From Semisulcospira habei (taxonomy: Eukaryota; Mollusca; Gastropoda; Semisulcospiridae), in assembly GCA_036245525.1 (NCBI GenBank), contig BTPG01000005.1, positions 181,646,245-181,710,244 on the forward strand: a stretch of DNA of 64,000 nucleotides, given 5' to 3'. The position numbers were made by a program, and so were the translations under genes. Numbering within the stretch: the first letter of the stretch is position 1; each line of letters starts with the position of its first letter. Positions 36,901-41,374 of this stretch are shown in pieces. Under the pieces are notes generated by a model that did no database searches, was not told the origin of the DNA, and worked only from the letters and a program-made list of their open reading frames with translations.

Positions 36901-37016
36901 GTGTGGTATGTCATCACTGGGGTGGAAATCATGAAAGCCCCCAGCAGCTGCATACTGCATTTTATTTGTTTCATTATTTGGCGGGGTATCCAGCACTTCC
37001 ACTGAGGCTTTCAGAC
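3041..37016 (-). CDS. MUTYH: MUTYH, adenine DNA glycosylase (partial, 7 exons visible)
   Basis: MUTYH removes adenine mispaired with 8-oxoguanine in nuclear and mitochondrial base-excision repair. Seven GT-AG exons in compatible phase are visible: 37016-36832, 36385-36334, 34976-34903, 34457-34416, 11721-11650, 3672-3559 and 3138-3041. In order they encode the KRDLPWR entry helix, the [16 protein letters not shown] helix with the catalytic Glu, [22 protein letters not shown], the helix-hairpin-helix [12 protein letters not shown], and TGVVDGNV with the catalytic Asp. All match the family closely. The iron-sulphur cysteines and the C-terminal NUDIX-like domain would lie beyond the left edge, and the first exon or exons are not identified. 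Two introns are swollen by sense-oriented DIRS retrotransposons, one of about 8 kb (DIRS-A) and one of about 22.7 kb (DIRS-B, C and D). The visible exons contain no frameshift or stop, so the gene looks functional. Confidence 0.95.
3258..3352. repeat. Hairpin MITE
   Basis: A long near-perfect inverted repeat lies between attcaagggtagtgctagat and atctggcactacccttgaat, with the loop cgctatcaagag. It sits in the MUTYH intron beside the 3,041-3,138 exon. Confidence 0.65.
3375..3470. repeat. Palindrome with gcatgcagccaccggta arms
   Basis: The arms are acacttgtgcatgcagccac and gtggctgcatgcacaagtgt, each with an inner extension ccggtattgtaat / attacaataccgg. The short spacer is 'gtacttgcagccaacag'. 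It is a strong hairpin with no coding content. Confidence 0.6.
3559..3672 (-). CDS. MUTYH: MUTYH helix-hairpin-helix exon
   Basis: 114 nt, exactly 38 codons, phase 0 at both ends, flanked by acceptor gttgcag and donor gtaagg. It encodes [20 protein letters not shown] followed by [18 protein letters not shown]. The LPGVGRYTA segment is the HhH DNA-binding hairpin. Confidence 0.95.
3826..4040. repeat. TTAA-ended hairpin MITE, best copy
   Basis: The 215-bp unit has termini ttaacccttttagcccc and ggggctaaaagggttaa. Nested arms caggagatggactgatcatg and aattcaagggtagtgccaga are mirrored in the right half around the centre ggcgcctttaggcgcc. Almost the whole unit can fold into one hairpin. Being bounded by TTAA suggests TTAA target choice, as in piggyBac or Kolobok mobilisation (inference). 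Confidence 0.75.
4037..4245. repeat. Second TTAA MITE sharing the boundary
   Basis: It begins with the same TTAA that ends the preceding unit and runs from 'ttaacctcttcactgccatg' to 'gaaggggttaac'. It contains an interrupted gctcatgaagatc stem. The layout implies insertion of one unit at the terminal TTAA of another. Confidence 0.5.
4796..4971 (+). repeat. DIRS-A left inverted terminal repeat
   Basis: It matches the reverse complement of 10,962-11,140 almost perfectly, including accgatggcattactatctg at the outer end and 'cgtcagtttca' at the inner end. Confidence 0.92.
5007..5110 (+). repeat. DIRS-A internal complementary region
   Basis: The left part (gccatcggtaagtattttt) complements the outer tip next to the left terminal repeat. 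The right part (cattaccgatggcattacta) complements the outer tip at the right end. The two parts meet at the attcatttg junction. It reads as a head-to-tail junction of the element's ends, the signature of DIRS1-type elements. Confidence 0.88.
5275..6226 (-). pseudogene. DIRS-A tyrosine recombinase (frameshifted)
   Basis: This is the integrase-equivalent of DIRS elements and would resolve the circular DNA into the genome. The N-terminal core-binding part (5,921-6,226) includes [15 protein letters not shown] and LAEFFLWLF. The catalytic part (5,275-5,913) has the first Arg in [11 protein letters not shown], the box RAHEVRA (H-x2-R) and the C-terminal [14 protein letters not shown] with the nucleophilic Tyr. 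At least two frame changes split it, around 5,915 and within 5,500-5,850, so it is not functional as written. Confidence 0.85.
6120..6542 (-). pseudogene. DIRS-A methylase-like region after RNase H
   Basis: It continues the pol polyprotein with DLFATR (end of the 6,597-7,769 frame), then [16 protein letters not shown] and [17 protein letters not shown]1-group elements carry a DAM-like N6-adenine methyltransferase domain after RNase H. The YPP motif may be its degenerate catalytic motif; this assignment comes from memory of the family and is uncertain. The reading frame differs from the RNase H frame upstream. Confidence 0.5.
6597..8115 (-). pseudogene. DIRS-A reverse transcriptase and RNase H (frameshifted)
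   Basis: RT pieces: 7,579-8,115 with [13 protein letters not shown] and [15 protein letters not shown], and 7,334-7,606 with the active-site box NYLDDLLL. RNase H: 6,597-7,200 with [22 protein letters not shown] and [17 protein letters not shown]. Motif order and sequence are those of DIRS/Gypsy-like RT-RH. At least two frameshifts separate the blocks, so the copy is dead. Confidence 0.85.
8158..10782 (-). pseudogene. DIRS-A Gag-like protein (fragmented)
   Basis: The C-terminal core (8,158-8,814) has [20 protein letters not shown] and [20 protein letters not shown], matching the corresponding block of DIRS-B. Upstream is a disordered Pro/Ser/Arg-rich region (8,936-10,285) containing poly-Pro runs coded by long C tracts. 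Near 10,600-10,720 there is a Cys-rich start (CGDFQWP, then SCLPCSGC) equivalent to the zinc motif of DIRS-B. Several frame changes break it. Confidence 0.65.
9480..10080. repeat. Poly-G and degenerate tandem repeats in DIRS-A gag
   Basis: Poly-G runs on the plus strand (about 9,533-9,554, 9,800-9,822 and 10,027-10,038) are embedded in degenerate repeats around 'aagcccgctcagg' and 'gcggggaggggac'. On the coding strand they make poly-Pro and Arg/Ser-rich repeats. Homopolymer lengths may be unreliable because of sequencing. Confidence 0.6.
10962..11160 (-). repeat. DIRS-A right inverted terminal repeat and tip
   Basis: This is the 5' end on the coding strand. It mirrors 4,796-4,971 and extends through the A-rich tip 'gtattttgaaaaaacaaatg' to the host junction at 11,160. 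The GC-rich inner part can itself fold through short arms. Confidence 0.9.
11182..11386. repeat. TTAA hairpin MITE, second subfamily
   Basis: It starts ttaacccttatcattcgg and ends 'gggattaa'. The hairpin core is gttcaagggtagtgccaga with its mirror tggcaccacccttgaacta. The same subfamily recurs at 35,618-35,861 with matching flanks (gaatacaccagtg, taagtactataatgtagc). It sits 20 bp outside DIRS-A. Confidence 0.65.
11650..11721 (-). CDS. MUTYH: [16 protein letters not shown] exon
   Basis: 72 nt, 24 codons, phase 0, with acceptor gtgcag and donor gtaaattac. It encodes [20 protein letters not shown] then GAQK, a strongly conserved MUTYH segment. It stands alone between the two DIRS-loaded introns: DIRS-A about 490 bp downstream in the gene sense, DIRS-B about 1.7 kb upstream. 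Confidence 0.95.
11850..11960. repeat. Hairpin MITE, decayed
   Basis: Arms agctcaagagtagtgcgaga and tctggttcgacccttgaact are followed by 'catggtcaatctgtttcttg', the outer arm of the same family. It lies in the large MUTYH intron. Confidence 0.5.
12460..13250. repeat. Direct repeat pair of about 140 bp flanking a MITE
   Basis: The sequence around 12,487-12,599 (tacaggtcacaatttgacct, 'tttatgaaaaatcatgctga') is repeated diverged at about 13,112-13,236 (tacaggtcacaactgaccta, 'atatgaaaaatcatgtgatg'). The MITE at 12,600-13,025 was inserted into the end of the first copy. Confidence 0.55.
12600..13025. mobile_element. MITE with CAGGCATGGGAATT ends and 6-bp duplication
   Basis: Perfect inverted ends caggcatgggaatt / aattcccatgcctg bound a 426-bp non-coding unit. 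ATTAAT duplicates flank it at 12,594-12,599 and 13,026-13,031. A 6-bp duplication does not fit hAT (8 bp), PIF (TWA) or Tc1 (TA) transposons, so its autonomous partner is unknown. Confidence 0.75.
13497..13715 (+). repeat. DIRS-B left terminal repeat (internally deleted) and ICR
   Basis: 13,497-13,590 is the shortened terminal repeat (accgatgccattactgcaat to 'ccagttctttcatttaac'). 13,612-13,715 is the ICR, in which tcggtaagtattttccgaaa and 'catttta' mirror the left tip and 'gtttcctcaaaaacattacc' mirrors a right tip like that of DIRS-C at 27,728. Confidence 0.8.
13845..14714 (-). pseudogene. DIRS-B tyrosine recombinase
   Basis: An open frame of 289 codons covers most of the recombinase: [20 protein letters not shown] (core-binding end), [20 protein letters not shown] (first catalytic Arg), [20 protein letters not shown] (H-x2-R) and [17 protein letters not shown] with the nucleophile Tyr. 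The family's N-terminal 50 or so residues ([20 protein letters not shown]) lie in the preceding ORF, so a single frameshift near 14,730 separates it from its start. All visible catalytic residues are intact. Role: integration of the circular DIRS DNA. Labelled a pseudogene only because of the frame break. Confidence 0.85.
14727..17009 (-). CDS. DIRS-B Pol: RT, RNase H, methylase-like tail, YR N-terminus
   Basis: Open frame of 760 codons. Order: a Pro-rich leader (about residues 1-90); RT with [47 protein letters not shown] and the active-site NYLDDLLL; RNase H with [31 protein letters not shown] and [19 protein letters not shown]; then [17 protein letters not shown]; finally the YR N-terminus ([15 protein letters not shown]). 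One RNase H carboxylate looks replaced: [10 protein letters not shown] here against [10 protein letters not shown] in DIRS-A. If correct, activity would be impaired. The methylase-like part is frame-damaged. It overlaps the end of gag, as expected for expression by frameshift or re-initiation. Confidence 0.85.
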   Translation of the reverse strand: MAFPRLLRPLSSSPQGRGSRPAVLQTRPGPAPPTSPPSPASPRRPPRWPDPASAPAWPKPACRPVRGRPGDSHPPAPPPTAPGSPVGGRLAIYSDVWRSLFPDDPWILATVSEGLLLSFRTPPPLRSSPVWTATPSDGYKAAALREEISALLRKNATEVVEHHDSPAFYSHLFLVPKPGNRWRPIIDLSVLNAFITAPPFRMETARALRAAVRPMDFAVSLDLADAYLHVPVHPASRRYLRFAFDGVVYQFRALPFGLNLSPWVFTRIMDGVVAKARRTSSSPSSNYLDDLLLCNQLAPALETDRDALRALLDSLGFIVNLGKSDLVPSRRFVHLGMEFLTDLNLVRLPEPRIQKLADLALAVSQEETVSARVWLQLLGLMSAAADLLPLGRLYSRPLQLHLLLHWRPSTADIEAPVPVLPLLVPHLRRWADHVWLATGVPLLTPPPQLSLCVDASRSGWGAHLLPTFATASGIWPQEFAVKHINWLELQAVWQALLAWETTIGQQELLILSVNSTVVFYIQKQGGTRSPSLSILLYRLLRWCEDCGISLRARHIPGHLTVLADSLSRSGQLLHTEWTLRPDIFRMICTEWETPPYRPLRDKVEPPAPPFCLACPGPPSLGSLCALHPLGRSLCLCLPPLSPCTQGPAQTKKMQRDPLASGAVLLDQVLDHQPESRHGTPITASHPSHDAQAATAAALPSVPRTTATSCLEIVRQALTARGFSRETVAAIASARRPSTLRVYEGKWRVLGAPSITSPLPI
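16532..19044 (-). pseudogene. DIRS-B Gag: zinc motif, RS domain and core
   Basis: Two overlapping frames together make a Gag-like protein. The first (19,044-17,725) has a Cys-rich motif [20 protein letters not shown] with a following TGC and TCDVC. It then has about 28-residue repeats ([16 protein letters not shown] / [16 protein letters not shown]) and a long Ser/Arg domain ([32 protein letters not shown]). The second frame (18,295-16,532) contains the core: [40 protein letters not shown] and [21 protein letters not shown] shift near 17,880 would join them. The RS domain resembles those of SR splicing factors in composition; a functional link is inference. Confidence 0.7.
19602..19800. repeat. 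Fused terminal repeats of DIRS-B and DIRS-C (palindromic junction)
   Basis: The right terminal repeat of DIRS-B runs from 'ctaaaggaaagaactggttg' through cagggtgggaagggaggcta. At GGTAC (19,713-19,717) it switches into the oppositely oriented left terminal repeat of DIRS-C (ccgggtagcctcccttccca, continuing to 'ccaaaccagttctttc'). Both outer tips are missing. The result is an imperfect palindrome with arms at 19,647-19,674 and 19,713-19,741. The intact version of this repeat is at 27,527-27,728. Confidence 0.8.
20019..21082 (-). pseudogene. DIRS-C tyrosine recombinase remnant
   Basis: Recognisable pieces: [20 protein letters not shown] and [18 protein letters not shown] (about 20,777-21,082), and [20 protein letters not shown] then TRFYLRNL (20,019-20,219). 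The middle is scrambled by small indels and stops, and the H-x2-R box region carries a stop. Non-functional. Confidence 0.75.
21271..22569 (-). pseudogene. DIRS-C RT/RNase H remnant
   Basis: Fragments such as [21 protein letters not shown]-type and GWGALLLP are seen in different frames, with a C tract on the coding strand. A run of over 30 G on the plus strand (about 21,885-21,918) lies inside the RNase H region. The YLDD active site is corrupted ([12 protein letters not shown]). The copy is dead. Confidence 0.65.
22970..24498 (-). pseudogene. DIRS-C Gag remnant
   Basis: The start near 24,498 has the Cys motif [20 protein letters not shown], as in DIRS-B but with later cysteines lost. The repeats [18 protein letters not shown] and [20 protein letters not shown] are shared almost identically with DIRS-B. 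The core ([13 protein letters not shown] and onward) is frameshifted. Confidence 0.65.
25040..25425. repeat. About 120-bp tandem repeats in the DIRS-C 5' region
   Basis: Units containing 'gaaccatacacagccgt', acacaaggccagaaaagttc, caaggcaaggcgaaagcaca and 'gggaacgaattccactgacg' recur about three times (near 25,150-25,400), with a diverged unit before them. The array lies upstream of gag, inside the element. Confidence 0.7.
25448..27522 (-). mobile_element. CAC-ended DNA transposon copy 1 with RAG1-N-like gene
   Basis: Its 2,075 bp are bounded by inverted CACGGCTGTGCAGAAC ends and a TAAA duplication (25,444-25,447 and 27,523-27,526). It encodes a zinc protein at 26,954-26,172 but has no catalytic core, so it is an internally deleted, non-autonomous copy. 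CAC termini with 4-bp duplications fit the Chapaev (CMC) superfamily. The protein resembles the N-terminal part of RAG1, as in the N-RAG-TP elements I recall from Aplysia. Family assignment is from memory. Confidence 0.82.
26172..26954 (-). CDS. RAG1 N-terminal-like zinc-binding protein (truncated transposase part)
   Basis: 260 codons starting [20 protein letters not shown]. The first block, [12 protein letters not shown], about 50 residues, then [18 protein letters not shown], has the spacing of the Cys-rich N-terminal domain of RAG1 and related transposon proteins. A second block, [18 protein letters not shown], follows with a downstream Cys/His cluster. The tail is low-complexity Ser/Thr/Pro and then a repeated CxRPVxCVxVxI segment coded by roughly 55-bp repeats (26,165-26,300). 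No DDE catalytic region follows before the element's end. The frame is open, so the peptide could still be made. Confidence 0.7.
   Translation of the reverse strand: MAGTKHTQETFAHTEAFHFKRLNSLCRVCGGRSKRTLDQNPIKLCEMYVAELQEIHGITVDETSGLRYSNSFCVKCYQRLMKLKRKSSARTFESANNAIEQANKIWTTYDPSLNSSDCTVCSKFAQLGKGGRPVKPDCGARHKCDANDSNITVGSFQPPSTSTPTKQTKSQSEFHMPNQANEINLLPSTPVKTTVDAATSPYNYKNCIHPCKGNSKNCSYKGTTSVICLRPVTCVRVDIRPSVMCFRPVICVSVNIKEPV
27527..27728 (-). repeat. DIRS-C right inverted terminal repeat
   Basis: It contains gaactggtttggcttggctg, 'cataacgggtgggaag', 'gctacccgggtacca' and ctaaaattacgctagctata, then the tip 'taatggcatcggtaatg' and tttttgaggaaacaa. Its outer 'acctatagctagcgtaattt' half (reverse strand) matches the left terminal repeat of DIRS-B. 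DIRS-B and C therefore belong to one family. Confidence 0.85.
28180..28275 (+). repeat. DIRS-D internal complementary region
   Basis: tcggtaagtatttttcgaaa with 'atacattttagagaaaaatt' (complement of the left tip) is joined to 'tttcctcaaaacacattacc' and gatgacatgactgtctgga (complement of the right tip). It is the same head-to-tail end junction as in the other copies. Confidence 0.85.
28342..30930 (-). pseudogene. DIRS-D YR and RT/RNase H remnants
   Basis: YR C-terminus: [20 protein letters not shown] (28,342-28,527). YR N-part: [15 protein letters not shown] (about 29,320-29,390). RNase H-like: [12 protein letters not shown] and 'YAGTSF' context (29,285-29,950). RT-like: weak. Numerous indels make a continuous frame impossible to follow. 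Confidence 0.7.
31590..32705. repeat. Tandem array of about 115-bp units in DIRS-D
   Basis: About ten units share gcggtgcccggggctcaagg, 'ggggggcacgtagccggctt', ggcgactcgccggaggagtc and 'agcgggct'. Spacing is roughly 104-132 bp, and one unit is enlarged by a T run near 32,353-32,372. The array occupies the place of the Gag repeat region, so it is probably an amplified gag repeat. Confidence 0.8.
33000..33730 (-). repeat. Triplicated about 260-bp segment at the DIRS-D 5' side
   Basis: Three copies share catgaaaggcgaccggcggc, gtgaaatgcggagagaaaac, 'acgtccggcccagccaggcg' and tggaagtcgccgtactgggg. Each also carries a possible splice donor on the coding strand (atgacaaggtaaagtctc or similar). The translated [10 protein letters not shown] is the degenerate counterpart of the [10 protein letters not shown] zinc motif of DIRS-B. 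The Gag N-terminal segment was thus duplicated in tandem. Confidence 0.7.
34416..34457 (-). CDS. MUTYH: MUTYH exon [14 protein letters not shown]
   Basis: 42 nt, 14 codons in phase 0, acceptor gtttcag, donor gtaaac. The next exon downstream is almost 22.7 kb away because of DIRS-B, C and D; DIRS-D ends only about 270 bp from this exon. Confidence 0.93.
34529..34738. repeat. TTAA-ended hairpin MITE
   Basis: ttaacccttttagcgcca to 'gcgttgaaaaggttaa' with the inner arms tcaagggtagtgccagatta and its mirror around ggcgccttcaggcgcc. Same family as 3,826-4,040, inverted in the orientation of its asymmetric part. Confidence 0.7.
34903..34976 (-). CDS. MUTYH: MUTYH exon with catalytic Glu
   Basis: 74 nt, acceptor ttttttcag, donor gtagtc. 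It encodes [20 protein letters not shown] and then SRWMK; the Glu in [10 protein letters not shown] corresponds to the catalytic glutamate of MutY. Confidence 0.95.
35113..35530. repeat. Two adjacent TTAA MITEs
   Basis: 35,113-35,240 carries ttaactcatttgcgaccagc with a mirrored gccgtgaatgagttaa (relative of 1,068-1,135). 35,315-35,530 runs from ttaacccatttagcccc to 'ggggctgaaagggtaa' with the aattcaagggtagtgccaga hairpin. Both lie in a MUTYH intron. Confidence 0.65.
35618..35861. repeat. TTAA hairpin MITE, second subfamily
   Basis: A close relative of 11,182-11,386: starts ttaacccttatccttcgg, has an intact stem gttcaagggtggtgccagaa / ttctggcaccacccttgaac, and ends 'atgggttaa'. The two copies give a usable consensus. 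Confidence 0.7.
35952..36230 (+). repeat. Dispersed retroposon, copy 1
   Basis: It contains ccgggtctgccctaggggac, 'ctactttttagttcctaggg', 'tgtctgcgcttcttgcagtt', tgcaggcacgtcctgagaag and a 3' end 'gggacgtaaagcaatc'. Copies also lie at 52,741-53,145 (plus) and 59,725-59,930 (minus). It is probably a LINE-mobilised SINE or LINE 3' region with a variable simple-repeat tail. Confidence 0.6.
36334..36385 (-). CDS. MUTYH: MUTYH exon [17 protein letters not shown]
   Basis: 52 nt, acceptor ccagcag, donor gtaagttc, ending after the first base of a codon. It is the short variable linker between the WR entry helix and the catalytic exon, with the ERAYAVWVSE junction typical of the family. Confidence 0.9.
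36832..37016 (-). CDS. MUTYH: MUTYH exon with KRDLPWR
   Basis: Acceptor ctaaccag, donor gtatcag. It encodes [14 protein letters not shown] and later [20 protein letters not shown] then RTHHQ. WYDQxKRDLPWR is diagnostic for MUTYH. The exon opens with two bases of a split codon, so at least one more coding exon lies further right. Confidence 0.93.
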
Positions 37017-37610
37017 CTGGTTAGAAGAAAAATAAATCACAGGTCATGAGCTCAGGTTAACATTTCCAAATCAAGAGCTGTCTGAAGAGCTCAGCATACA
37101 GCATACAGACCAAATAGGTACTATTTTCATGGGTGACTGTCAGTGTGAAGAAATAGTCCATGGCAGGGCCAGCAAAATGTAGGACCTCATACACGCCTCT
37201 TGCAGATGGAACAGGCTGGCAAAAGCGATGTTCTGTCTGAAGGGACTTTTAAAAGTTTTTAGGACGGGTAGCGGTGGGGCGAGTTTAATAGCATGTTCAT
37301 GATGTCAAAGGCGGGCAGGCTAAACCTCTAACAATTGAAGTAACAAGATAAAAATTACGTCATGTCTAGTTAGGCTAACCTCGCTGCTGAAAGTACTTTT
37401 GGCATGAAGCACTGTATGCGTATGTATGTGTGTGCGTATGTACGTAAACAAGAGAATCTCCGATATTTCTGTACACGCAAGCTTGAAACTTGACGAAATA
37501 CTTGTGTAGCTCTGCTAATGCTATCGCTAGTTACTACCAGCGAGTCAGAGTTCAGTGGTTTAGTGCACGCTTGGCGCACTGTGAGCGAGAATTTTTGCCG
37601 ACTTAGCTAG

Positions 37611-38412
37611 TTGGTGTGTAGCGGGCTACACGCGCGAAGCTGTGATGTAGTTTCCGGTCCCAGAGGCTGGGAGCCTATATAAAGCGGCCGATTCTTAGTC
37701 TCGGGGTGAGTGTGAATAATGCTCACCACCCCTCCCCCCTGTGAGCGATTGTGAATAATGATCTCTCACACTCCAGTCCCCTTCCCCCGTGAGCGATTGT
37801 GAATAATGATCTCTCACACTCCAGTCCCCTTCCCCCGTGAGCGATTGTGAATAATGATCTCTCACACTCCAGTCCCCTTCCCCCGTGGGCGATTGTGAAT
37901 AATGATCTCTCACACTCCAGTCCCCTTCCCCCGTGGGCGATTGTGAATAATGATCTCCTACACTCCCCGGCCCTACCCCACGAGGCAATTGTGAATAATG
38001 ATTTCCTCAACCACCCCGGCCCTACCCCACGAGGCGATTGTGAATAATGATTTCCTCAACCACCCCGGCCCTATCCTTTAGAGACAGTAGTGTTTTAGTT
38101 TGAGTTCTAATTCACCTAAATAGGGCTTAGGCTGTGTTAGGACGGCGCTAGGTCTTATTGGTAAGTGCGTATAGGTGTTAGGCCTAGGAGTTAGGTTCGC
38201 TAGGAATCGTATTCAACGTTATAGGTGTTAGTCATAGGAGATAGGTCTGCTAGGTGTCGTGTTCGAAGGTATAGGTGTTAGGCCTAAGGTGTTTAAGGTT
38301 ATTAGCACTTGCACTGGTTTGACTAACTTTGATCATGTTGTTTGTTTCACATCATGAATGCTTTTCTGGTATAAATAAATCTTGGAACCTTACTTCTATC
38401 TTATGATGTTCA
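37611..38412 (+). mobile_element. Candidate solo LTR
   Basis: GCTAG flanks both sides (37,606-37,610 and 38,413-38,417). Inside are tgtagcgggctacacgcg near the start, a TATA box tatataaag at about 37,677, a minisatellite, an AATAAA at 38,374-38,379 and a terminal 'ttca'. This promoter-to-polyA order with a 5-bp duplication fits a solo LTR. The first bases (ttggtg) are not the usual TG, so the left edge is uncertain. Confidence 0.45.
37693..38076 (+). repeat. 48-bp minisatellite
   Basis: About seven units of 48 bp with 'gtgagcgattgtgaataatg' and 'atctctcacactccagtccc'. The first ones are nearly identical and the last three diverged (cgaggcgattgtgaataatg). Open frames across the array are by-products of the repeat and are not called as genes. 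Confidence 0.9.
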
Positions 38413-38854
38413 GCTAGAGTGAGAGCAAGACTGAGACTGTGCGTGTGTACGTGCGAGAAGTTTGTGTGTGTGTGTACGTCCGTGCATGTATCACGGTGTG
38501 ACTGATTGTGCGGGCGCACGTTAGCAGCTCAGTAGGAACGATAACAACAAACACCAAGTCCAGTCAAAATAGGTTTTTTTCTGGATACTGTGGTCAGTCC
38601 ATTGCGCAGGTAACTTTGACTTTTTGAACACAAAGCGAGGCAAATAAACACAGATTTTGTGTGCATGCGAGACTAGAGTAGACTTATAGTTTACTCTCCA
38701 CAGCAATCTCCAGCCCTTCCCTAGACCACAAAAGGAATGCGGACTTAAACTCTGTAGGCACTTGAGTACTGTATTAGATGGGCAGTTTTTGTCTATCTGA
38801 TAAACTATTTAAGTCGCCTACACCCAGTCAGTCCGGTTACACTTGCTTAAGTGG

Positions 38855-39055
38855 ATGGCTAAGAGAGCCTCCGAGCATATTGTAATTGAATGTCTCATTG
38901 AAGACATAAACAAATGTAAACAAGAGAATCTCCGTTATTTCTGTACACACAAGCTTGAAACTTGGCGAAATACTTTCTTAAGTGGATGGCTAAGAGAGCC
39001 TCCGTGCATACTGTAACTGAATGTCTCATTGAAGACATAAACAAACGTTTGTAGG
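38855..39055 (+). repeat. Tandem duplication of about 120 bp
   Basis: ttaagtggatggctaagaga, 'gcctccg' and aatgtctcattgaagacata occur twice (38,855 and 38,982 onward). The intervening taaacaagagaatctccg segment also occurs at 37,444. No coding content is recognised. Confidence 0.6.
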
Positions 39056-39361
39056 AAATCGGTTGACCCAGATTACAGTCCATAATTTTTGTCATATTTA
39101 CTTGAACTTTTGCATATAGCTAGTTTGGAGAAAGACATTGGATGAGTTTGTTAGCCAGCTTTGTATCCTTTCAACTTCTTTAGTAAAAAAAAAAATTTTT
39201 CAGAAAAGAATTAAAACACTAAAAAACCTTGACTTCTATAGAAAGTCAGACAGTGGCGGTGACATAAAAGAGGCAACACCACGCAGACACTGACATACTC
39301 TAAATATGATGTCATTCTCTCTTGAGCACCTGGCTCTCTCTCACACACAAACATGCACGCA

Positions 39362-39425
39362 TCTCCAGGAGGAATAGATCCTCATGCACCCTGTGAGTGC
39401 ATGAGGATCTATGCCTCTTGTAAAT
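39362..39425. repeat. gatcctcatgca hairpin
   Basis: Arms gaggaatagatcctcatgca and tgcatgaggatctatgcctc flank a short loop. Same hairpin type as 2,885-2,947. Confidence 0.55.
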
Positions 39426-40507
39426 GTTTGGAGTGCGAGCGCATGCACGCACTAACAGTAACACGCACATTGACGCACTTTCAGAAGAGCATGCAGGTGA
39501 CCTGTGTACCCTAGTATATCATGTAGCTAGGTAAAGTCAACCTGCTTTCACACAAATTATACTTATAGCAAGACTGAAATTGTACCGTGAAGTTCTCGTT
39601 TTGTCACCATTTCACAAGCCTATGAAGCGAAAGTGAAACTCATATCACGTAAATTATAAAATTACGTAAAAACTCGTCATGACAAATGACGTTTGACAAT
39701 TATCAATGATGCGTATATCCTGCGCCCCTTATAGAACTCACTGACGCATTGGCAGATCTGCGAGACTTTGTCAATAGGAGATAATTCAACATCAGAATCA
39801 GGTCAAAGACAAAAGGTAGAGACCATTGACAGCGAGGACAGCTCTCATATATATAGAAAGGACTTTGTGGGCTATGGTTCCTCCCATCTTGTTAAATTTC
39901 AGTTTACGCACTTTCTCACCCTCAGCTGTAAATGAGTGAAACTAAGATGACTTTGGAGCTGATCCAACCTCCTGGCCTTTTCAAAAACTAAGTCTGTATA
40001 ATTTGTAATCAAGAAAGAGCACACCGGCATACACACTTAGAAGACTAACCTCATTTGATCCTGTTGCTAACATGGTTTTGCACACTGCCTGTAGACTGTA
40101 CTGCATTGTAAAAGTACTGATCGAGCATCCTAAGCCTCGCCTAATCCAAACGGCTTCTCAAGATTTTAGGTGTCAACTAGCTTGATCAGGCTTTTAATTA
40201 TTATCAGTTATTTGCCTTCAGTCTGAAAGTACTGTACCTCTGCTAAGTATGCATGCTTCTACCTTTTCTCTGGCGTGTTGCTGTTTTGCTCTTCCGCTTA
40301 TTCATAGTAACAGTACGCAACATCAGGATGTCAGTTTCCCGCCATCAACCGAATACGTAAACAACAAATCGATTCGTCTTTTTACTGCAATGATATAAAA
40401 ATAAACCCAATGAAATCATTCCATCTGGTGGATGTGTCGGTGTGTACTTATAAACACACACCGTGACAGCAGCACACACACACACACACAGAAAATGACA
40501 GTATCAT

Positions 40508-40975
40508 TTGGGTTTATTTTGCACGATCCCAGGTTTAAAGAGACAATCAGTTGCACTCGAAAGGGTACAGAGACGAGCAACAAAGCTGGTTAAAGAATGT
40601 AGAAATATGACTTACTTAGACAGACTCAAATACTTTGGACTACACTCCTTACGTGGACGTAGAATACGTGGTGACTTAATACAAGTTTTTAAAATTTATA
40701 ATGGCATCGACGACCTAAATTGGAATGACTTTTTTGCAACACCAGTTTGTGACAGAACCCGAAACTCTGAAGGTAAAATCTTTGTAAGGCACTGCAACAC
40801 TAACCTGCGAAAGTTCTGTTTTTCTAACAGAGTTGCCATTGTTTGGAATGAGTTACCAGTTTCATTAAAAAAAAGCACCTAACATAAATTCTTTTAAAAT
40901 CCAGCTGGACGAATTACCAAAATTTAAAGAGATTTTCTATTCCTATGATGAACGATTTATAGGAAAATTGCATGA
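40508..40975 (+). pseudogene. LINE ORF2 C-terminus (CR1-like fragment)
   Basis: ALERVQRRATKLVKECRNMT, YLDRLKYFGLHSLRGRRIRG, DLIQVFKIYNGID and FSNRVAIVWNELPVSLKKS are the usual C-terminal motifs of CR1-clade LINE reverse transcriptases. The frame shifts near 40,880 and continues as a short tail ending 'FIGKLHE'. It is followed by 'aaagaaaataaagaaagaaa'. It is a 5'-truncated dead copy between MUTYH and TMEM14C, preceded by a (ca)n run. Confidence 0.75.
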
Positions 40976-41298
40976 ATAGCAGACCCATAAAGAAAATAAA
41001 GAAAGAAAGGACATTTACAAAGGCCTCACAGCCTATTTTGTCCTCACACTACTACTACTACTACTACTACATGATTTGGTTTTATTTGGGGGGAAAGATG
41101 AACAAAGTGCTAAATATAAATTTCACAATCAAGATGCTTTTCCCCCAAAATATTGCAGTTCAAAAATATGATTAGATGCATTTTGATAAAGAATTTCGGC
41201 CTATAACACATATATACCTTTTAATATGAGGAAATAAGTATTTCTTCAAATGATGTAATCCTGCGTTTCAATTTTTGGGGGTTATTTCCCTTGTCAAA

Positions 41299-41374
41299 AT
41301 GGCTGTCGATATTATCAGTTTCGCATACGCTGCTACTATTGCAGCTGGAGGAATCATTGGCTATGTCAAAGCAG
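41299..41374 (+). CDS. TMEM14C: TMEM14C exon 1
   Basis: ATG at 41,299, preceded by 'ttgtcaaa'; donor gtaatc. It encodes the first membrane segment. Confidence 0.93.

Noticed and set aside
37695..38010. Two overlapping repetitive frames of 95-97 codons
   Set aside because: They are translations of the 48-bp minisatellite, which is a multiple of three and therefore stays open in several frames.
40050..40105. Possible first coding exon of MUTYH (minus strand, MLATGSNE with a GT donor)
   Set aside because: The candidate ends in phase 0, but the next known exon needs one preceding base, so it cannot splice directly. No supporting similarity was visible.
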